From Janthinobacterium sp. 61 (GTDB lineage: Bacteria; Pseudomonadota; Gammaproteobacteria; Burkholderiales; Burkholderiaceae_D): a stretch of 64,000 nt of DNA. Positions 16,214-25,208 of the stretch are shown here, piece after piece. The stretch's first letter is position 1. Each line of letters opens with the position of its first letter. Position numbers and translations under genes: made by a program. The stretch spans positions 3,534,001 to 3,598,000 of the forward strand of contig NZ_PJMQ01000001.1 in assembly GCF_002846335.1 (NCBI RefSeq). Direction: 5' to 3'. The notes below the pieces were generated by a model. It was not told the DNA's origin, ran no database searches, and saw only the letters and a list, made by a program, of their open reading frames with translations.

Positions 16214-17055
16214 GCAAGCAGCTGACACTCGACGATATCGTCGCCCACCTCGATGACCTGCCTTCGCTGCCCGCCGTCGTCATGGAGTTACTCAACAGCA
16301 TAGACCAGGAAGACGTCGATATTTCCGTGCTGGCGAAAAAAGTCTCATACGATCAGGCGCTGACGGCGAAAACCTTGCGCCTGGCCAATTCCTCGCAATA
16401 TGGCTTGCAGGTGAAGGCCACCACCATTCAGCAGGCGATCACTTACCTGGGCTTCCAGACCACACGCAGCCTGATCACGTCGGCCGCCATCACGGGCTGC
16501 TTCCCGGAAGGTCGCTGCCCCGGCTTCGACGACAAGGCCTTCTGGCGCCATTCGGTAGCGACTGCCGCTTGCGCCAAGGCGCTGGCGCGGCAGATCCGCT
16601 TCAACCAGGATTACGCCTTCACGGCCGGCTTGCTGCATAACATCGGTCGCCTGGTGCTGGTCAGCAGCTTTCCCGCACAATACGCGCAAGTCATCGTGCA
16701 CCAGGCGGCGCACGATTGCAGCCTGCTTGAAGCGGAGCAGGCCGTGCTGGGCGTAGACCACGTGCAAGCAGGCGTGGCACTGGCCGAGCACTGGAATTTT
16801 TCCGACACCATGCGCCTGGCGCTGGCCAACTACCTGCAGCCGGAAACGCCGGGGGCAGGCTTCCTGGCAGCGCTGATCCACGTGGCCAATGCCATCGTCT
16901 GCGCACTCGACCTGGCGCAGGCGGGCGACGACATGGTGCCGCGGGTCTCGACGGTGGCCTGGGATGCGCTGGGCCTGGGCGAAGAAACCTATCTGCAGCT
17001 ATTCCGCGAAACGGAGTTGCGCTACGACGAAATCACCTCGGCACTGCTGAGCTAA
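16210..17055 (+). CDS. HDOD-domain signalling protein
   Basis: This 281-residue protein is almost entirely an HDOD domain (about residues 15-215), including LPSLPAVVMELLNSI, LRLANSSQYG, AITYLGFQTTRSL, FWRHSVATAACAKALA and AGLLHNIGRLVL. HDOD domains are HD-fold proteins lacking phosphohydrolase activity; members take part in two-component, chemotaxis and c-di-GMP networks as protein-protein switches. H-x12-H-N-type residues remain (HNIG rather than the HD of HD-GYP). It forms an operon with the upstream 112-residue protein. Output is unknown. Confidence 0.87.
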   Translation: MSKQLTLDDIVAHLDDLPSLPAVVMELLNSIDQEDVDISVLAKKVSYDQALTAKTLRLANSSQYGLQVKATTIQQAITYLGFQTTRSLITSAAITGCFPEGRCPGFDDKAFWRHSVATAACAKALARQIRFNQDYAFTAGLLHNIGRLVLVSSFPAQYAQVIVHQAAHDCSLLEAEQAVLGVDHVQAGVALAEHWNFSDTMRLALANYLQPETPGAGFLAALIHVANAIVCALDLAQAGDDMVPRVSTVAWDALGLGEETYLQLFRETELRYDEITSALLS

Positions 17056-17072
17056 ACGCCGCACCAAATGCC

Positions 17073-17102
17073 AACGGCTCTCGCCGCGAAGCGAAAGCCG
17101 TT
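17073..17102 (+). terminator. Probable terminator hairpin after the HDOD gene
   Basis: Stem AACGGCT-c-TCGC / GCGA-a-AGCCGTT with a 6-base loop, 18 bases after the HDOD stop. There is no T tract after it, so it may only stabilise the message end. Confidence 0.45.
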
Positions 17103-17196
17103 ATGGGTACTGCGGTGTGTCCATGCCGCCCGGTCCACGCCAGCCTGTTGCCGCCAGCAATGACGCAAGCAGCACAGTCAGCGTGCAACCGCCACA

Positions 17197-17523
17197 TCAG
17201 TGCGCGTAATTCGATTCTTGCGCATCGCCGCGGTCTTCCGCTTTTGGACGGCCCTGGGCGTCGGACAGACGATACTTGGTGCGGCGATCGCCCATCAAGT
17301 CGCGCAGGTCACGGATGCTCATGCCCGTCACTTCGTGCATGCGGATCAGCAGCGAGGCGCCGACCGGCAAGCGGTGGTGACGGATCTTGCTGATGACGGG
17401 TGGTGCCACTTCGAGCAGGCGCGACAGGGCTGCGTCGTTCTTCAGCTGCATCTTGCTCAGCAGAATATCCAGCAGGTGATTCGGGTTGTAACTCTCTTGC
17501 GATGCTAATGCATGATGTGTCAT
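17197..17523 (-). CDS. Small helix-turn-helix (XRE-like) regulator
   Basis: This 108-residue protein has a four-helix HTH core (about residues 15-75: LLDILLSKMQLKNDAALSRLLEV, then PPVISKIRHHRLPV and LIRMHEVTGMSIRDLRDLM) followed by a charged, probably disordered tail. The shape matches small Cro/cI-like regulators common in Oxalobacteraceae and Burkholderiales, mostly unnamed. GAGGAAA lies before ATG 17523. It is encoded alone, facing 660 bases of non-coding DNA that contains a perfect 14-base palindrome; autoregulation is possible but not shown. Confidence 0.7.
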   Translation of the reverse strand: MTHHALASQESYNPNHLLDILLSKMQLKNDAALSRLLEVAPPVISKIRHHRLPVGASLLIRMHEVTGMSIRDLRDLMGDRRTKYRLSDAQGRPKAEDRGDAQESNYAH

Positions 17524-18186
17524 GATTTTTCCTCGTCTAGTGAATGTTGAAAGAATGCCGATATGAACTTAAGGCTGGCTTAGAGTGTTTAAAGAAACGT
17601 CTTTCCATCGGATTCAGCCCTCCCATCTTGTTGCACTGCCCGCACAGGACTCGCACAGCCACGTCCAGCCAACGTGCACAGCTTGCCGCGTGAGTAAAAG
17701 CACTGCAATCCACCAAAATGAATTGCATATAAAACAATATACCAGTCCAAACACGCCGCATCTGCGCCTCGCGCAAACTTCCTGATTGTTAAATATCAAT
17801 CAAGCTGCTGGTTGGCTAGCCAACGATGCTATTTCAACACATTAGGATGCCAGCGGGCGCACACAAGGCTTTGCAGCAACTTGTTACAAATCAATGGTGT
17901 CCCACAGCAATAAATGCTTTACGGCATCGCCGTGCCGGGCGCCGTATTCACGCTGCAATCTTGTCGGCAAGGTCAGTGCGGCATGGCCCGTCCCGGCGAT
18001 TTACGCTAAACTATGGCCTGAACTTGCAGCGAGCCTGCCACCGGGCAGCCAGAGGTGCCCGGCCGGTCATCCAGCGCCTCCCGCCCAGAGCGGCGCACGG
18101 CGCAAGCCCCCTGCCCAGCTTATTTGCCGCCACACTTATTTGCCCCACTTATTTGCCGCCACATTTACCGATAAGCACCCGACTCC
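17524..18186. other. Large intergenic region (663 bases)
   Basis: No gene was recognised; short frames here lack ribosome sites and read as low-complexity. Visible elements are an AT-rich stretch at about 17720-17800 likely to hold the HTH-gene promoter, the perfect palindrome GTTGGCTAGCCAAC at 17811-17824, a GC-rich part from 17980, and the tandem repeats at 18119-18163 directly upstream of miaB. It is the longest non-coding stretch in the window. Confidence 0.5.
18119..18163 (+). repeat. Tandem direct repeat upstream of miaB
   Basis: Three head-to-tail units: CTTATTTGCCGCCACA (18119-18134), a shortened CTTATTTGCCCCA (18135-18147) and the full unit again (18148-18163). It ends 23 bases before the miaB ATG, within the expected 5' leader. 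Confidence 0.85.
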
Positions 18187-19554
18187 ATGCAGAAAAAAGT
18201 ATTCATTAAAACCTTCGGCTGCCAGATGAACGAGTACGACTCGGACAAGATGGCCGACGTGCTGGGCGCCTCCGATGGCCTGGTGCGCACCGACACGCCG
18301 GAAGATGCCGATGTGATCTTGCTCAACACCTGCTCCGTGCGCGAAAAAGCGCAGGAAAAAGTGTTTTCCGACCTGGGCCGTCTGCGCGAGCTGAAACTGG
18401 CCAAGCCGCACCTCTTGATCGGCGTGGGCGGCTGTGTGGCCTCGCAGGAAGGCGACGCCATCGTCAAGCGCGCGCCGTATGTCGACATGGTCTTCGGCCC
18501 GCAAACCCTGCACCGTCTGCCGCAAATGATAGCCCTGCGCCGCACCAGCGGCGCCTCGCAGGTGGACATCAGCTTCCCGGAAATCGAAAAGTTCGACCAC
18601 ATGCCGCCGGCCAAGGTGGACGGCGCTTCGGCGTTTGTTTCCATCATGGAAGGCTGCAGCAAGTATTGCAGCTATTGCGTCGTGCCCTACACGCGCGGCG
18701 AGGAAGTGTCGCGCCGCTTCGAAGACGTACTGACGGAAGTGGCGGGCCTGGCCGCCCAGGGCGTCAAGGAAATCACCCTGCTGGGGCAGAACGTGAACGC
18801 CTACCGTGGCGTGATGGAAGGCGGAGACATTGCCGACTTCGCCCTGCTGCTCGAATACGTGGCCGACATTCCCGGCATCGCGCGCATGCGTTTCATCACC
18901 AGCCACCCGAAGGAATTCACGCAGCGCCTGATCGACGCCTATGCGAAGATCCCGCAACTGGTCGACCATTTGTACCTGCCGGCCCAGCACGGTTCCGACA
19001 AGATCCTCGGCGCCATGAAGCGCGGCTACACGGCCCTGGAATACAAGTCCATCATCCGCCGCATCCGCGCCGTGCGCCCGAACATGGCCATTTCGTCTGA
19101 CTTCATCGTCGGTTTCCCTGGCGAGACGCAAGCCGATTTCGACGCCATGATGAAGCTGATCGCCGACGTGGGGTTTGACAACAGCTACAGCTTCATCTTC
19201 AGCAAGCGCCCCGGCACGCCGGCCGCCAGCCTGGAAGACGACACGCCGCACGAAGTTAAACTTGCTCGGTTACAACAACTGCAAGCTGCCATCGACGCCA
19301 ACACGCGCAAATACAGCCTGGCCATGGTGGGCAGCGTGCAAACCATCCTCGTCGAAGGCCTCTCGAAGAAGGACACGATAGCGCGCGAGCTGCAAGGCCG
19401 CACGGAAAACAACCGCGTGGTTAATTTCGACGCCGGCCCGGACGCGCTGCAACTGCTCGGCCAACTGGTCGACGTGCGCATCACAGAAAGCCATTCCTAC
19501 ACCCTGCGCGGCGAACTCGTCGCCAGCGCCCCCGCATTGAAAAGAGCCAGTTGA
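18187..19554 (+). CDS. miaB: tRNA-2-methylthio-N6-dimethylallyladenosine synthase
   Basis: This 455-residue radical-SAM methylthiotransferase adds the 2-methylthio group to i6A37 of tRNAs reading UNN codons. Domains are the N-terminal UPF0004 domain with cluster cysteines in [17 protein letters not shown] and GVGGCVAS, the radical SAM core with C157-x3-C161-x2-C164 (CSKYCSYC), and a C-terminal TRAM domain (about 385-450). Length is normal. It is the first gene of the miaB-ybeZ-ybeY unit; its stop overlaps the next start. Confidence 0.96.
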   Translation: MQKKVFIKTFGCQMNEYDSDKMADVLGASDGLVRTDTPEDADVILLNTCSVREKAQEKVFSDLGRLRELKLAKPHLLIGVGGCVASQEGDAIVKRAPYVDMVFGPQTLHRLPQMIALRRTSGASQVDISFPEIEKFDHMPPAKVDGASAFVSIMEGCSKYCSYCVVPYTRGEEVSRRFEDVLTEVAGLAAQGVKEITLLGQNVNAYRGVMEGGDIADFALLLEYVADIPGIARMRFITSHPKEFTQRLIDAYAKIPQLVDHLYLPAQHGSDKILGAMKRGYTALEYKSIIRRIRAVRPNMAISSDFIVGFPGETQADFDAMMKLIADVGFDNSYSFIFSKRPGTPAASLEDDTPHEVKLARLQQLQAAIDANTRKYSLAMVGSVQTILVEGLSKKDTIARELQGRTENNRVVNFDAGPDALQLLGQLVDVRITESHSYTLRGELVASAPALKRAS

Positions 19555-20615
19555 AAACCAAAGCCCCGATACAGCCGCATTACTTCATCCCCGAGCCGCT
19601 GGACAACACGCGCCTGGCGCACTTGTGCGGACCGCTCGATGAAAACCTGCGCCAGATTTCCGCCGCCCTCGACGTGACGATCTTCCGCCGCGGCGAGAAA
19701 TTCATCGTCGGCGGCAGCAATGCCGAGCGGGCCGTGGAAATCCTCGATCAGTTCTACGCCATCGCCAACAAGGTCGTGCCGCTGGAAGAAGTGCAGCTGG
19801 CCCTGGTGGAGCAGCGCGCGGGGCTGTCCGCCGCCTCGGAACACCACGCCAACGCGCCCATCAGCACCTTCGTGGAGCCGGACATCGCCAGCCCCGTGCT
19901 GAAAACCCGCCGCAGCGACCTGCGCGGGCGCACGCCGCACCAGATCGCCTACCTGCGCGACATCCTCGAACACGACATCAGCTTCGGCGTGGGCCCGGCT
20001 GGCACGGGTAAAACCTATTTGGCCGTTGCCTGCGCCGTCGACGCGCTCGAACGCGACGCCGTCAAGCGCATCATCCTGACGCGCCCCGCCGTCGAAGCGG
20101 GCGAGCGCCTGGGCTTCCTGCCTGGCGACCTGGCGCAAAAGGTCGACCCCTACCTGCGCCCCCTGTACGATGCGCTGTACGATTTGCTGGGCTTTGACCG
20201 CACGCAAAAGCTGTTTGAAAAACAGGTGATCGAGATCGCCCCGCTGGCCTACATGCGCGGACGCACCCTGAACCACGCCTTCGTCATCCTCGATGAAGCG
20301 CAAAATACCACCGTCGAACAGATGAAGATGTTCCTGACGCGCATCGGTTTTGGCAGCAAGGCCGTGGTGACGGGCGATGTGACCCAAGTCGACCTGCACA
20401 AGAGCCAGACGAGTGGCCTCATCGACGCCGTGCACGTGCTCAAGGATGTGCGCGGTATCGGCTTCACCCAATTTAACAGCACCGACGTGGTGCGCCATCC
20501 GCTGGTCGCGCGCATCGTCGATGCCTATGAAACGGCGCAGGCGGCCGGCGCCAACGCCGCCCAGTTACTCCCCCTGATCAAACCAGCAGCCGCCAAAAAT
20601 GTCCGAAAAAAATAA
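19551..20615 (+). CDS. ybeZ: PhoH-like ATPase YbeZ
   Basis: This 354-residue PhoH-family P-loop ATPase has Walker A GPAGTGKT at about residue 149, Walker B VILDEAQN and the PhoH motif [11 protein letters not shown]. YbeZ works with YbeY in 16S rRNA maturation and ribosome quality control. The start is a TTG at 19551 overlapping the miaB stop as TTGA; no ATG is available before the conserved N terminus, so coupling to miaB translation is likely. The N-terminal 100 residues form the KH-like region of this subfamily. Confidence 0.93.
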   Translation: MKTKAPIQPHYFIPEPLDNTRLAHLCGPLDENLRQISAALDVTIFRRGEKFIVGGSNAERAVEILDQFYAIANKVVPLEEVQLALVEQRAGLSAASEHHANAPISTFVEPDIASPVLKTRRSDLRGRTPHQIAYLRDILEHDISFGVGPAGTGKTYLAVACAVDALERDAVKRIILTRPAVEAGERLGFLPGDLAQKVDPYLRPLYDALYDLLGFDRTQKLFEKQVIEIAPLAYMRGRTLNHAFVILDEAQNTTVEQMKMFLTRIGFGSKAVVTGDVTQVDLHKSQTSGLIDAVHVLKDVRGIGFTQFNSTDVVRHPLVARIVDAYETAQAAGANAAQLLPLIKPAAAKNVRKK

Positions 20616-21063
20616 ACTGTCCTTGTCCGTACAATACCCGGACGCCCGCCTGGAAAGCCTGATCACGCGCCCCAAAGTGCGCCGCTGGGTCAAGGCGGCC
20701 CTGTTCGCGCCTGCCGAATTCACCATCCGCTTCGTCGATGCCGAAGAAGGCCGCAGCCTGAACCGCGACTACCGCGAAAAGGACTACGCCACCAATGTGC
20801 TGACCTTCGCCTACAACGAAGGTGAAGAGTTGGCTGACGACGAGCCGACGCGCGCCGACATCATCCTGTGCACGGACGTGCTGGAAAAGGAAGCGACCGA
20901 GCAAAAGAAGAGCGTGGAAGAACACACGGCCCATTTGATCGTGCACGGCGTGCTGCATGCGCAGGGCTACGACCACATGGATGACGAGGAAGCCACCGAG
21001 ATGGAGGGCCTGGAGACGGAAATCCTCGCGAAACTCGGCATCACCGACCCGTACAAGGAGTAA
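20599..21063 (+). CDS. ybeY: Endoribonuclease YbeY (rRNA maturation)
   Basis: This 154-residue UPF0054 metalloprotein has the zinc-binding motif H116-G-V-L-H120-A-Q-G-Y-D-H126. YbeY is needed for 16S rRNA 3'-end maturation and 70S quality control together with YbeZ and ribosomal protein S11. It overlaps the end of ybeZ by 17 bases, so it is translated from the same message. An open frame at +2 inside its C-terminal half is a shadow that runs into the next gene. Confidence 0.95.
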   Translation: MSEKNKLSLSVQYPDARLESLITRPKVRRWVKAALFAPAEFTIRFVDAEEGRSLNRDYREKDYATNVLTFAYNEGEELADDEPTRADIILCTDVLEKEATEQKKSVEEHTAHLIVHGVLHAQGYDHMDDEEATEMEGLETEILAKLGITDPYKE

Positions 21064-21067
21064 GACC

Positions 21068-21487
21068 ATGGGAACCTGGGCCACCGACGCCTTCGGCAAC
21101 GACTACGCCATGGATTGGGCGCAGGATCTGCACGAATACAAAACCCTGGAATTGGTCGAGACCACGCTCGACAATGTCATCGACAGCACGGAAGCGGAGC
21201 TGGAAGCGCCGTTCGCCGCCGAGGCGCTGGCCGCGCTGGAAGTGATCGCGCGTCTTCTGGGCAAACCGGGCGAGGACGACCCGGCCACCGCGGAAGTGGA
21301 CGAATGGGTAGCCGCCTGCAAGAAGAAAGTCACGCCGCTTCTGCAGGAAAAAGCGCGCCTGGCGTTCGACAAGATCGTGGCCGAGTCGTCGGAACTGCGC
21401 CAGCTATGGCAGGACAGCGAGCATTTCGCCGACTGGCAGGCCGACGTGCTGGATTTGCGCACGCGCGTGCTGGGCCAGGACGCCTGA
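21068..21487 (+). CDS. DUF4259-domain protein
   Basis: This 139-residue acidic protein begins MGTWATDAFGNDYAMDW, the signature of DUF4259 (GTWGxxxFxNDxAxDW), and is helical and charged thereafter. The family has no known function and is often found near toxin/immunity or regulatory genes. ATG 21068 is four bases after the ybeY stop; the same frame stays open upstream inside ybeY, but the family N terminus starts here. Its presence between ybeY and corC, which are normally adjacent, is unusual. Confidence 0.8.
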   Translation: MGTWATDAFGNDYAMDWAQDLHEYKTLELVETTLDNVIDSTEAELEAPFAAEALAALEVIARLLGKPGEDDPATAEVDEWVAACKKKVTPLLQEKARLAFDKIVAESSELRQLWQDSEHFADWQADVLDLRTRVLGQDA

Positions 21488-21604
21488 AACGTCGGGCAAC
21501 GGTACACTTCAGCGTATTAAATTTGCATCAAAAGCGGGGAAATCCGGTATTCCCCCACTTTTGGTGTATCCTATATCCCTTCGCAACAACGGCTCACGCC
21601 TCCT

Positions 21605-22483
21605 ATGCCCGAGCACCCTAGTGGCGTCAGAACTGACGTCAAGCCCCACCGGTCACTGTTTGAACGCCTGACCGCACTCATTTCCCCCGAGCCAGAGAAC
21701 CGTGCAGAATTGCTCGATGTTCTACACGATGCGCATGAACGCAAGCTGATCGACGCCGACGCACTGTCGATGATCGAAGGCGTGTTCCAGGTATCGGATC
21801 TCTGTGCGCGCGACATCATGATTCCCCGCTCGCAAATGGATGTCATCGACATCAGCAAGCCGATCGAGGAATGGATGCCGGAAGTCCTGTCCACTGCCCA
21901 CTCGCGCTTCCCCGCGATTGAAGGCGAGCGCGACAAGGTCATCGGCATCCTGCTGGCGAAAGATTTGCTGCGTTATTACGCAGAAGAAACTTTCGACGTC
22001 CGCGACATGCTGCGCCCCGCCATCTTCATCCCCGAATCGAAACGCCTGAATGTGCTGCTGCGCGATTTCCGCGCCAACCACAATCACATGGCCATCGTCG
22101 TCGATGAATACAGCGGCGTCGCCGGCCTGATCACCATCGAAGACGTGCTGGAACAGATCGTCGGCGATATCGAGGACGAATACGACTTTGACGAAGCCGA
22201 GGACAATATCCTCTCGCTCAAGGAAGGCCAGTTCGGCCCCCGCTGGCGGGTCAAGGCGCTGACCGAGATCGAACAGTTCAACGAAGAAGTGGGCAGCCAC
22301 CTGGTGGACGACGACGTCGACACCATCGGCGGCCTGGTGTCAAAGTACCTGGGCCGCATGGCGCACAAGGGCGACATCTTCGACCTGGGCAATCTGCGCT
22401 TCGAGGTGCTGCGCGCCGATGCGCGCCAGGTGCACGTGCTGCTCGTCGAACGCCTGCCCAACGTACCGGAACTGGAACTCTGA
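21605..22483 (+). CDS. corC: CBS-domain protein CorC/YbeX
   Basis: This 292-residue cytosolic protein has two CBS domains (about 70-200, including DIMIPRSQMDVIDI and VDEYSGVAGLITIEDVLEQIVGDIEDEYD) followed by a CorC_HlyC (transporter-associated) domain at about 210-285. It is linked to Mg2+/Co2+ homeostasis, and YbeX has been tied to ribosome metabolism. A gap of 117 bases precedes it, long enough for its own promoter. It is followed directly by lnt. Confidence 0.93.
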   Translation: MPEHPSGVRTDVKPHRSLFERLTALISPEPENRAELLDVLHDAHERKLIDADALSMIEGVFQVSDLCARDIMIPRSQMDVIDISKPIEEWMPEVLSTAHSRFPAIEGERDKVIGILLAKDLLRYYAEETFDVRDMLRPAIFIPESKRLNVLLRDFRANHNHMAIVVDEYSGVAGLITIEDVLEQIVGDIEDEYDFDEAEDNILSLKEGQFGPRWRVKALTEIEQFNEEVGSHLVDDDVDTIGGLVSKYLGRMAHKGDIFDLGNLRFEVLRADARQVHVLLVERLPNVPELEL

Positions 22484-22484
22484 C

Positions 22485-22499
22485 ATGCGCGTGCTGTAA
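22485..22499 (+). other. Four-codon mini-ORF abutting the lnt start
   Basis: ATG CGC GTG CTG TAA starts one base after the corC stop and ends exactly before the lnt ATG. The lnt ATG has no other clear ribosome site, so re-initiation from terminating ribosomes is plausible. Confidence 0.4.
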
Positions 22500-24089
22500 A
22501 TGCGTTTCAGACGCCTGGATCCCAACGCCCCCGCCAAACCGCCCCGCAGTACGTGGGCGCGCATGCTGACTGCCGCCATCGCCGGCGCCGTCGCCGTGCT
22601 GGCGTTCGCCCCTTTCGGCTACTGGCCATTGCAAATCCTCAGCCTGGGCGTGCTGTTCTACCAGGTGCTGCGCGCCTCGGACGTCAAGGCAAGCGCGCTG
22701 ATCGGCTGGGCCTATGGCTTCGGCTGGTGCGCGGCCGGCACGCACTGGCTGTACATCTCCATGCACCGCTATGGCGACATGGCCGCGCCGCTGGCCGTCA
22801 TCGCCGTGGGCCTGCTGGCCCTCTTGATGGCCATTTACGTGGCCCTGGCCATGGGCGCGGCCGCCTGGCTGCGCAAGCGCTGGGTACTCTCGCTGCCGAC
22901 AATGACGCTGTTGATCTTGCCTTCCCTGTGGACCCTGTTCGAATGGACGCGCGGCTGGCTGTTTACAGGTTTCCCGTGGCTGGCCACGGGCTACGCCCAC
23001 AACACGAGCCCGCTGGGCGGCTTTGCCCCCGTCATCGGGTCGTATGGCCTGGGCTGGCTGGCGGCGCTGTCGGCCGGCGCCCTGCTCTTGCTAGTCCACC
23101 CCCTGCGCCGCACGCGCTGGAGCGCGCTGGCCGGCCTGGTCTCGCTGTACGCGGCCGGCGTTGGCCTGCAGTACGTGAACTGGACCCATCCTGTCGGACG
23201 CCCGATTACGGTGCGCCTGTTGCAGGGCAATGTGCCGCAGCAGCAGAAATTCGACCCCGGCTTCGTCCTCGGCGCCCTGCAGATGTACCAGAGTGCCATC
23301 ACCAGCGCGCCGGCCGACCTGATCGCCACGCCGGAAACGGCCGTCACTGTGCTGCCGCACCAGCTTCCGCCCGGCTATCTGGATAGCTTGGCGACTTATT
23401 CACAGCAGACGGGCAGCACGATTTTGCTCGGCCTGCCGGTGCTCGACGAGCAGCAGCGCTTCTACAATGCGGCGCTGGGGATCACGCCCAACGGCACGCC
23501 AGGTCCTTACTATCAGTACCGCAAGCACCATCTGGTCCCGTTCGGCGAGTTCGTGCCGCCCGGCCTGCACTGGTTTGTCGCCATGATGGCCATCCCGCTG
23601 GGCGACATGGGCCGTGGCGCCGACGTGCAGGCGCCGCTCCAGGTGCGCGACCAGCTGGTGCTGCCGAATATCTGCTACGAAGACTTGTTTGGCGAAGAAA
23701 TCGCGGGACAGCTGGCCAGCGCCCACCACAATGGCAAGCAGTCAGCCTCGGTGCTGCTCAATATGTCGAACCTGGCCTGGTTTGGCGACTCAATCGCCAT
23801 TCCGCAGCATCTGCAGATTTCGCAGATGCGCAGCCTGGAAACGGGCCGTCCGATGCTGCGCTCGACGAACACGGGCGCCACCGCCGTCATCGACGGCAAG
23901 GGCGTGGTGCAAAGCCTGCTGCCGCCGGAACAGCAAGCCACCCTGGCGGCCAAGGTGCAAGGCATGGGCGGCATGACGCCATACATTCTGTATGGCAATA
24001 AACTGGTGCTGGCTCTGGCCGCACTGGCCTTGCTGACGGCCTTCCTGCTGTCGCGCGCCGCCCGCCGTGGCAGCGCCGCGCAGCAATAA
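22500..24089 (+). CDS. lnt: Apolipoprotein N-acyltransferase
   Basis: This 529-residue inner-membrane enzyme transfers the third acyl chain to the N-terminal Cys of lipoproteins. The N-terminal part has about six membrane helices, a periplasmic nitrilase-fold domain follows (about 225-490), and there is a final TM helix. The catalytic triad is visible as E279 (ATPETAV), K342 (YRKHHLVPFGE) and C392 (PNICYEDLF). It follows corC, as in most proteobacteria. The start is ATG 22500, immediately after a mini-ORF stop. Confidence 0.95.
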   Translation: MRFRRLDPNAPAKPPRSTWARMLTAAIAGAVAVLAFAPFGYWPLQILSLGVLFYQVLRASDVKASALIGWAYGFGWCAAGTHWLYISMHRYGDMAAPLAVIAVGLLALLMAIYVALAMGAAAWLRKRWVLSLPTMTLLILPSLWTLFEWTRGWLFTGFPWLATGYAHNTSPLGGFAPVIGSYGLGWLAALSAGALLLLVHPLRRTRWSALAGLVSLYAAGVGLQYVNWTHPVGRPITVRLLQGNVPQQQKFDPGFVLGALQMYQSAITSAPADLIATPETAVTVLPHQLPPGYLDSLATYSQQTGSTILLGLPVLDEQQRFYNAALGITPNGTPGPYYQYRKHHLVPFGEFVPPGLHWFVAMMAIPLGDMGRGADVQAPLQVRDQLVLPNICYEDLFGEEIAGQLASAHHNGKQSASVLLNMSNLAWFGDSIAIPQHLQISQMRSLETGRPMLRSTNTGATAVIDGKGVVQSLLPPEQQATLAAKVQGMGGMTPYILYGNKLVLALAALALLTAFLLSRAARRGSAAQQ

Positions 24090-24237
24090 GCGGCCGATAT
24101 TGCCCGAAGAGTCACAGTGGGCCCGTAAAAACCGCTAAAATTAGCAAAACTCCGGCCCGGACGCGCTTTCCAAGCAGGCGTCCGGCCTTCAAGCAACCCC
24201 TTACAGCGCGCAGCCTCCCGCGCGGCGAACTCATACG

Positions 24238-25155
24238 ATGCTCACATTTCAACAAATTATCCTGACCTTGCAAACCTATTGGGACAAGCAAGGTTGCGCC
24301 CTGCTCCAGCCTTACGACATGGAAGTCGGCGCCGGCACCTTCCACACCGGCACCTTCCTGCGCGCAATCGGCCCGGAACCCTGGCGCGCCGCGTATGTCC
24401 AGCCGTCGCGCCGCCCGAAAGATGGCCGCTATGGCGAAAACCCGAACCGCATGCAGCACTACTACCAGTACCAGGTGGTCTTGAAGCCCGCGCCGGAAAA
24501 TATCCTCGACCTGTATCTGGGTTCGCTGGCCGCCTTGGGCCTGGACTTGAAGCAGAATGACGTCCGCTTCGTCGAAGACGACTGGGAAAGCCCGACCCTG
24601 GGCGCCTGGGGCCTGGGCTGGGAAGTCTGGCTGAACGGCATGGAAGTGACGCAATTTACCTACTTCCAGCAAGTGGGCGGCCTCGATTGCAAGCCTGTGC
24701 TGGGCGAAATCACCTACGGCATCGAACGCCTGGCCATGTATCTGCAAGGCGTGGAAAACGTGTATGACCTGGTATGGACGGAGTGGGAAGAAAACGGTAT
24801 TACGAAAAAACTGACCTACGGCGACGTTTTCCACCAGAACGAAGTGGAACAGTCGACCTACAACTTCGAGCACGCGAATACGGACCTGCTGTTCGAACAG
24901 TTCGGTAACTACGAAGCGGAAGCGAAGCGTCTGATCGAGCTGCAACTGACCCTGCCCGCCTACGAAAAAATCATGAAGGCCTCGCACAGCTTCAATATGC
25001 TGGACGCGCGTGGCGCCATCTCGGTGACGGAACGCGCCGCCTACATCGGCCGCGTGCGCACCCTGTCGCGCCTGGTGGCGCAAGCGTATTACGACTCGCG
25101 CGAGCGCCTCGGTTTCCCGATGCTGCCCGCCGCAGACCAACCCGCCGCCGCTTAA
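24238..25155 (+). CDS. glyQ: Glycyl-tRNA synthetase alpha subunit
   Basis: This 305-residue class II catalytic subunit of the alpha2beta2 enzyme contains [26 protein letters not shown] and the class II motif around [21 protein letters not shown]. It activates glycine and charges tRNA-Gly together with GlyS. A gap of 148 bases after lnt, including AT-rich TAAAAT sequence near 24134, probably holds its promoter. glyS follows after 53 bases. Confidence 0.96.
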   Translation: MLTFQQIILTLQTYWDKQGCALLQPYDMEVGAGTFHTGTFLRAIGPEPWRAAYVQPSRRPKDGRYGENPNRMQHYYQYQVVLKPAPENILDLYLGSLAALGLDLKQNDVRFVEDDWESPTLGAWGLGWEVWLNGMEVTQFTYFQQVGGLDCKPVLGEITYGIERLAMYLQGVENVYDLVWTEWEENGITKKLTYGDVFHQNEVEQSTYNFEHANTDLLFEQFGNYEAEAKRLIELQLTLPAYEKIMKASHSFNMLDARGAISVTERAAYIGRVRTLSRLVAQAYYDSRERLGFPMLPAADQPAAA

Positions 25156-25208
25156 CTTCGAGCCTCCATCATTCGAGCCTCTACACCGCCGTACCAGACA
25201 AGAACACC

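Noticed and set aside
17826..18229. Two overlapping open frames of 111-127 codons upstream of miaB
   Set aside because: They compete with each other, run through the tandem repeats into the leader or start of miaB, and show no protein-like pattern.
20957..21487. A 176-codon version of the DUF4259 protein starting inside ybeY
   Set aside because: The first 37 codons are ybeY read in another frame. The DUF4259 signature starts at the ATG at 21068.
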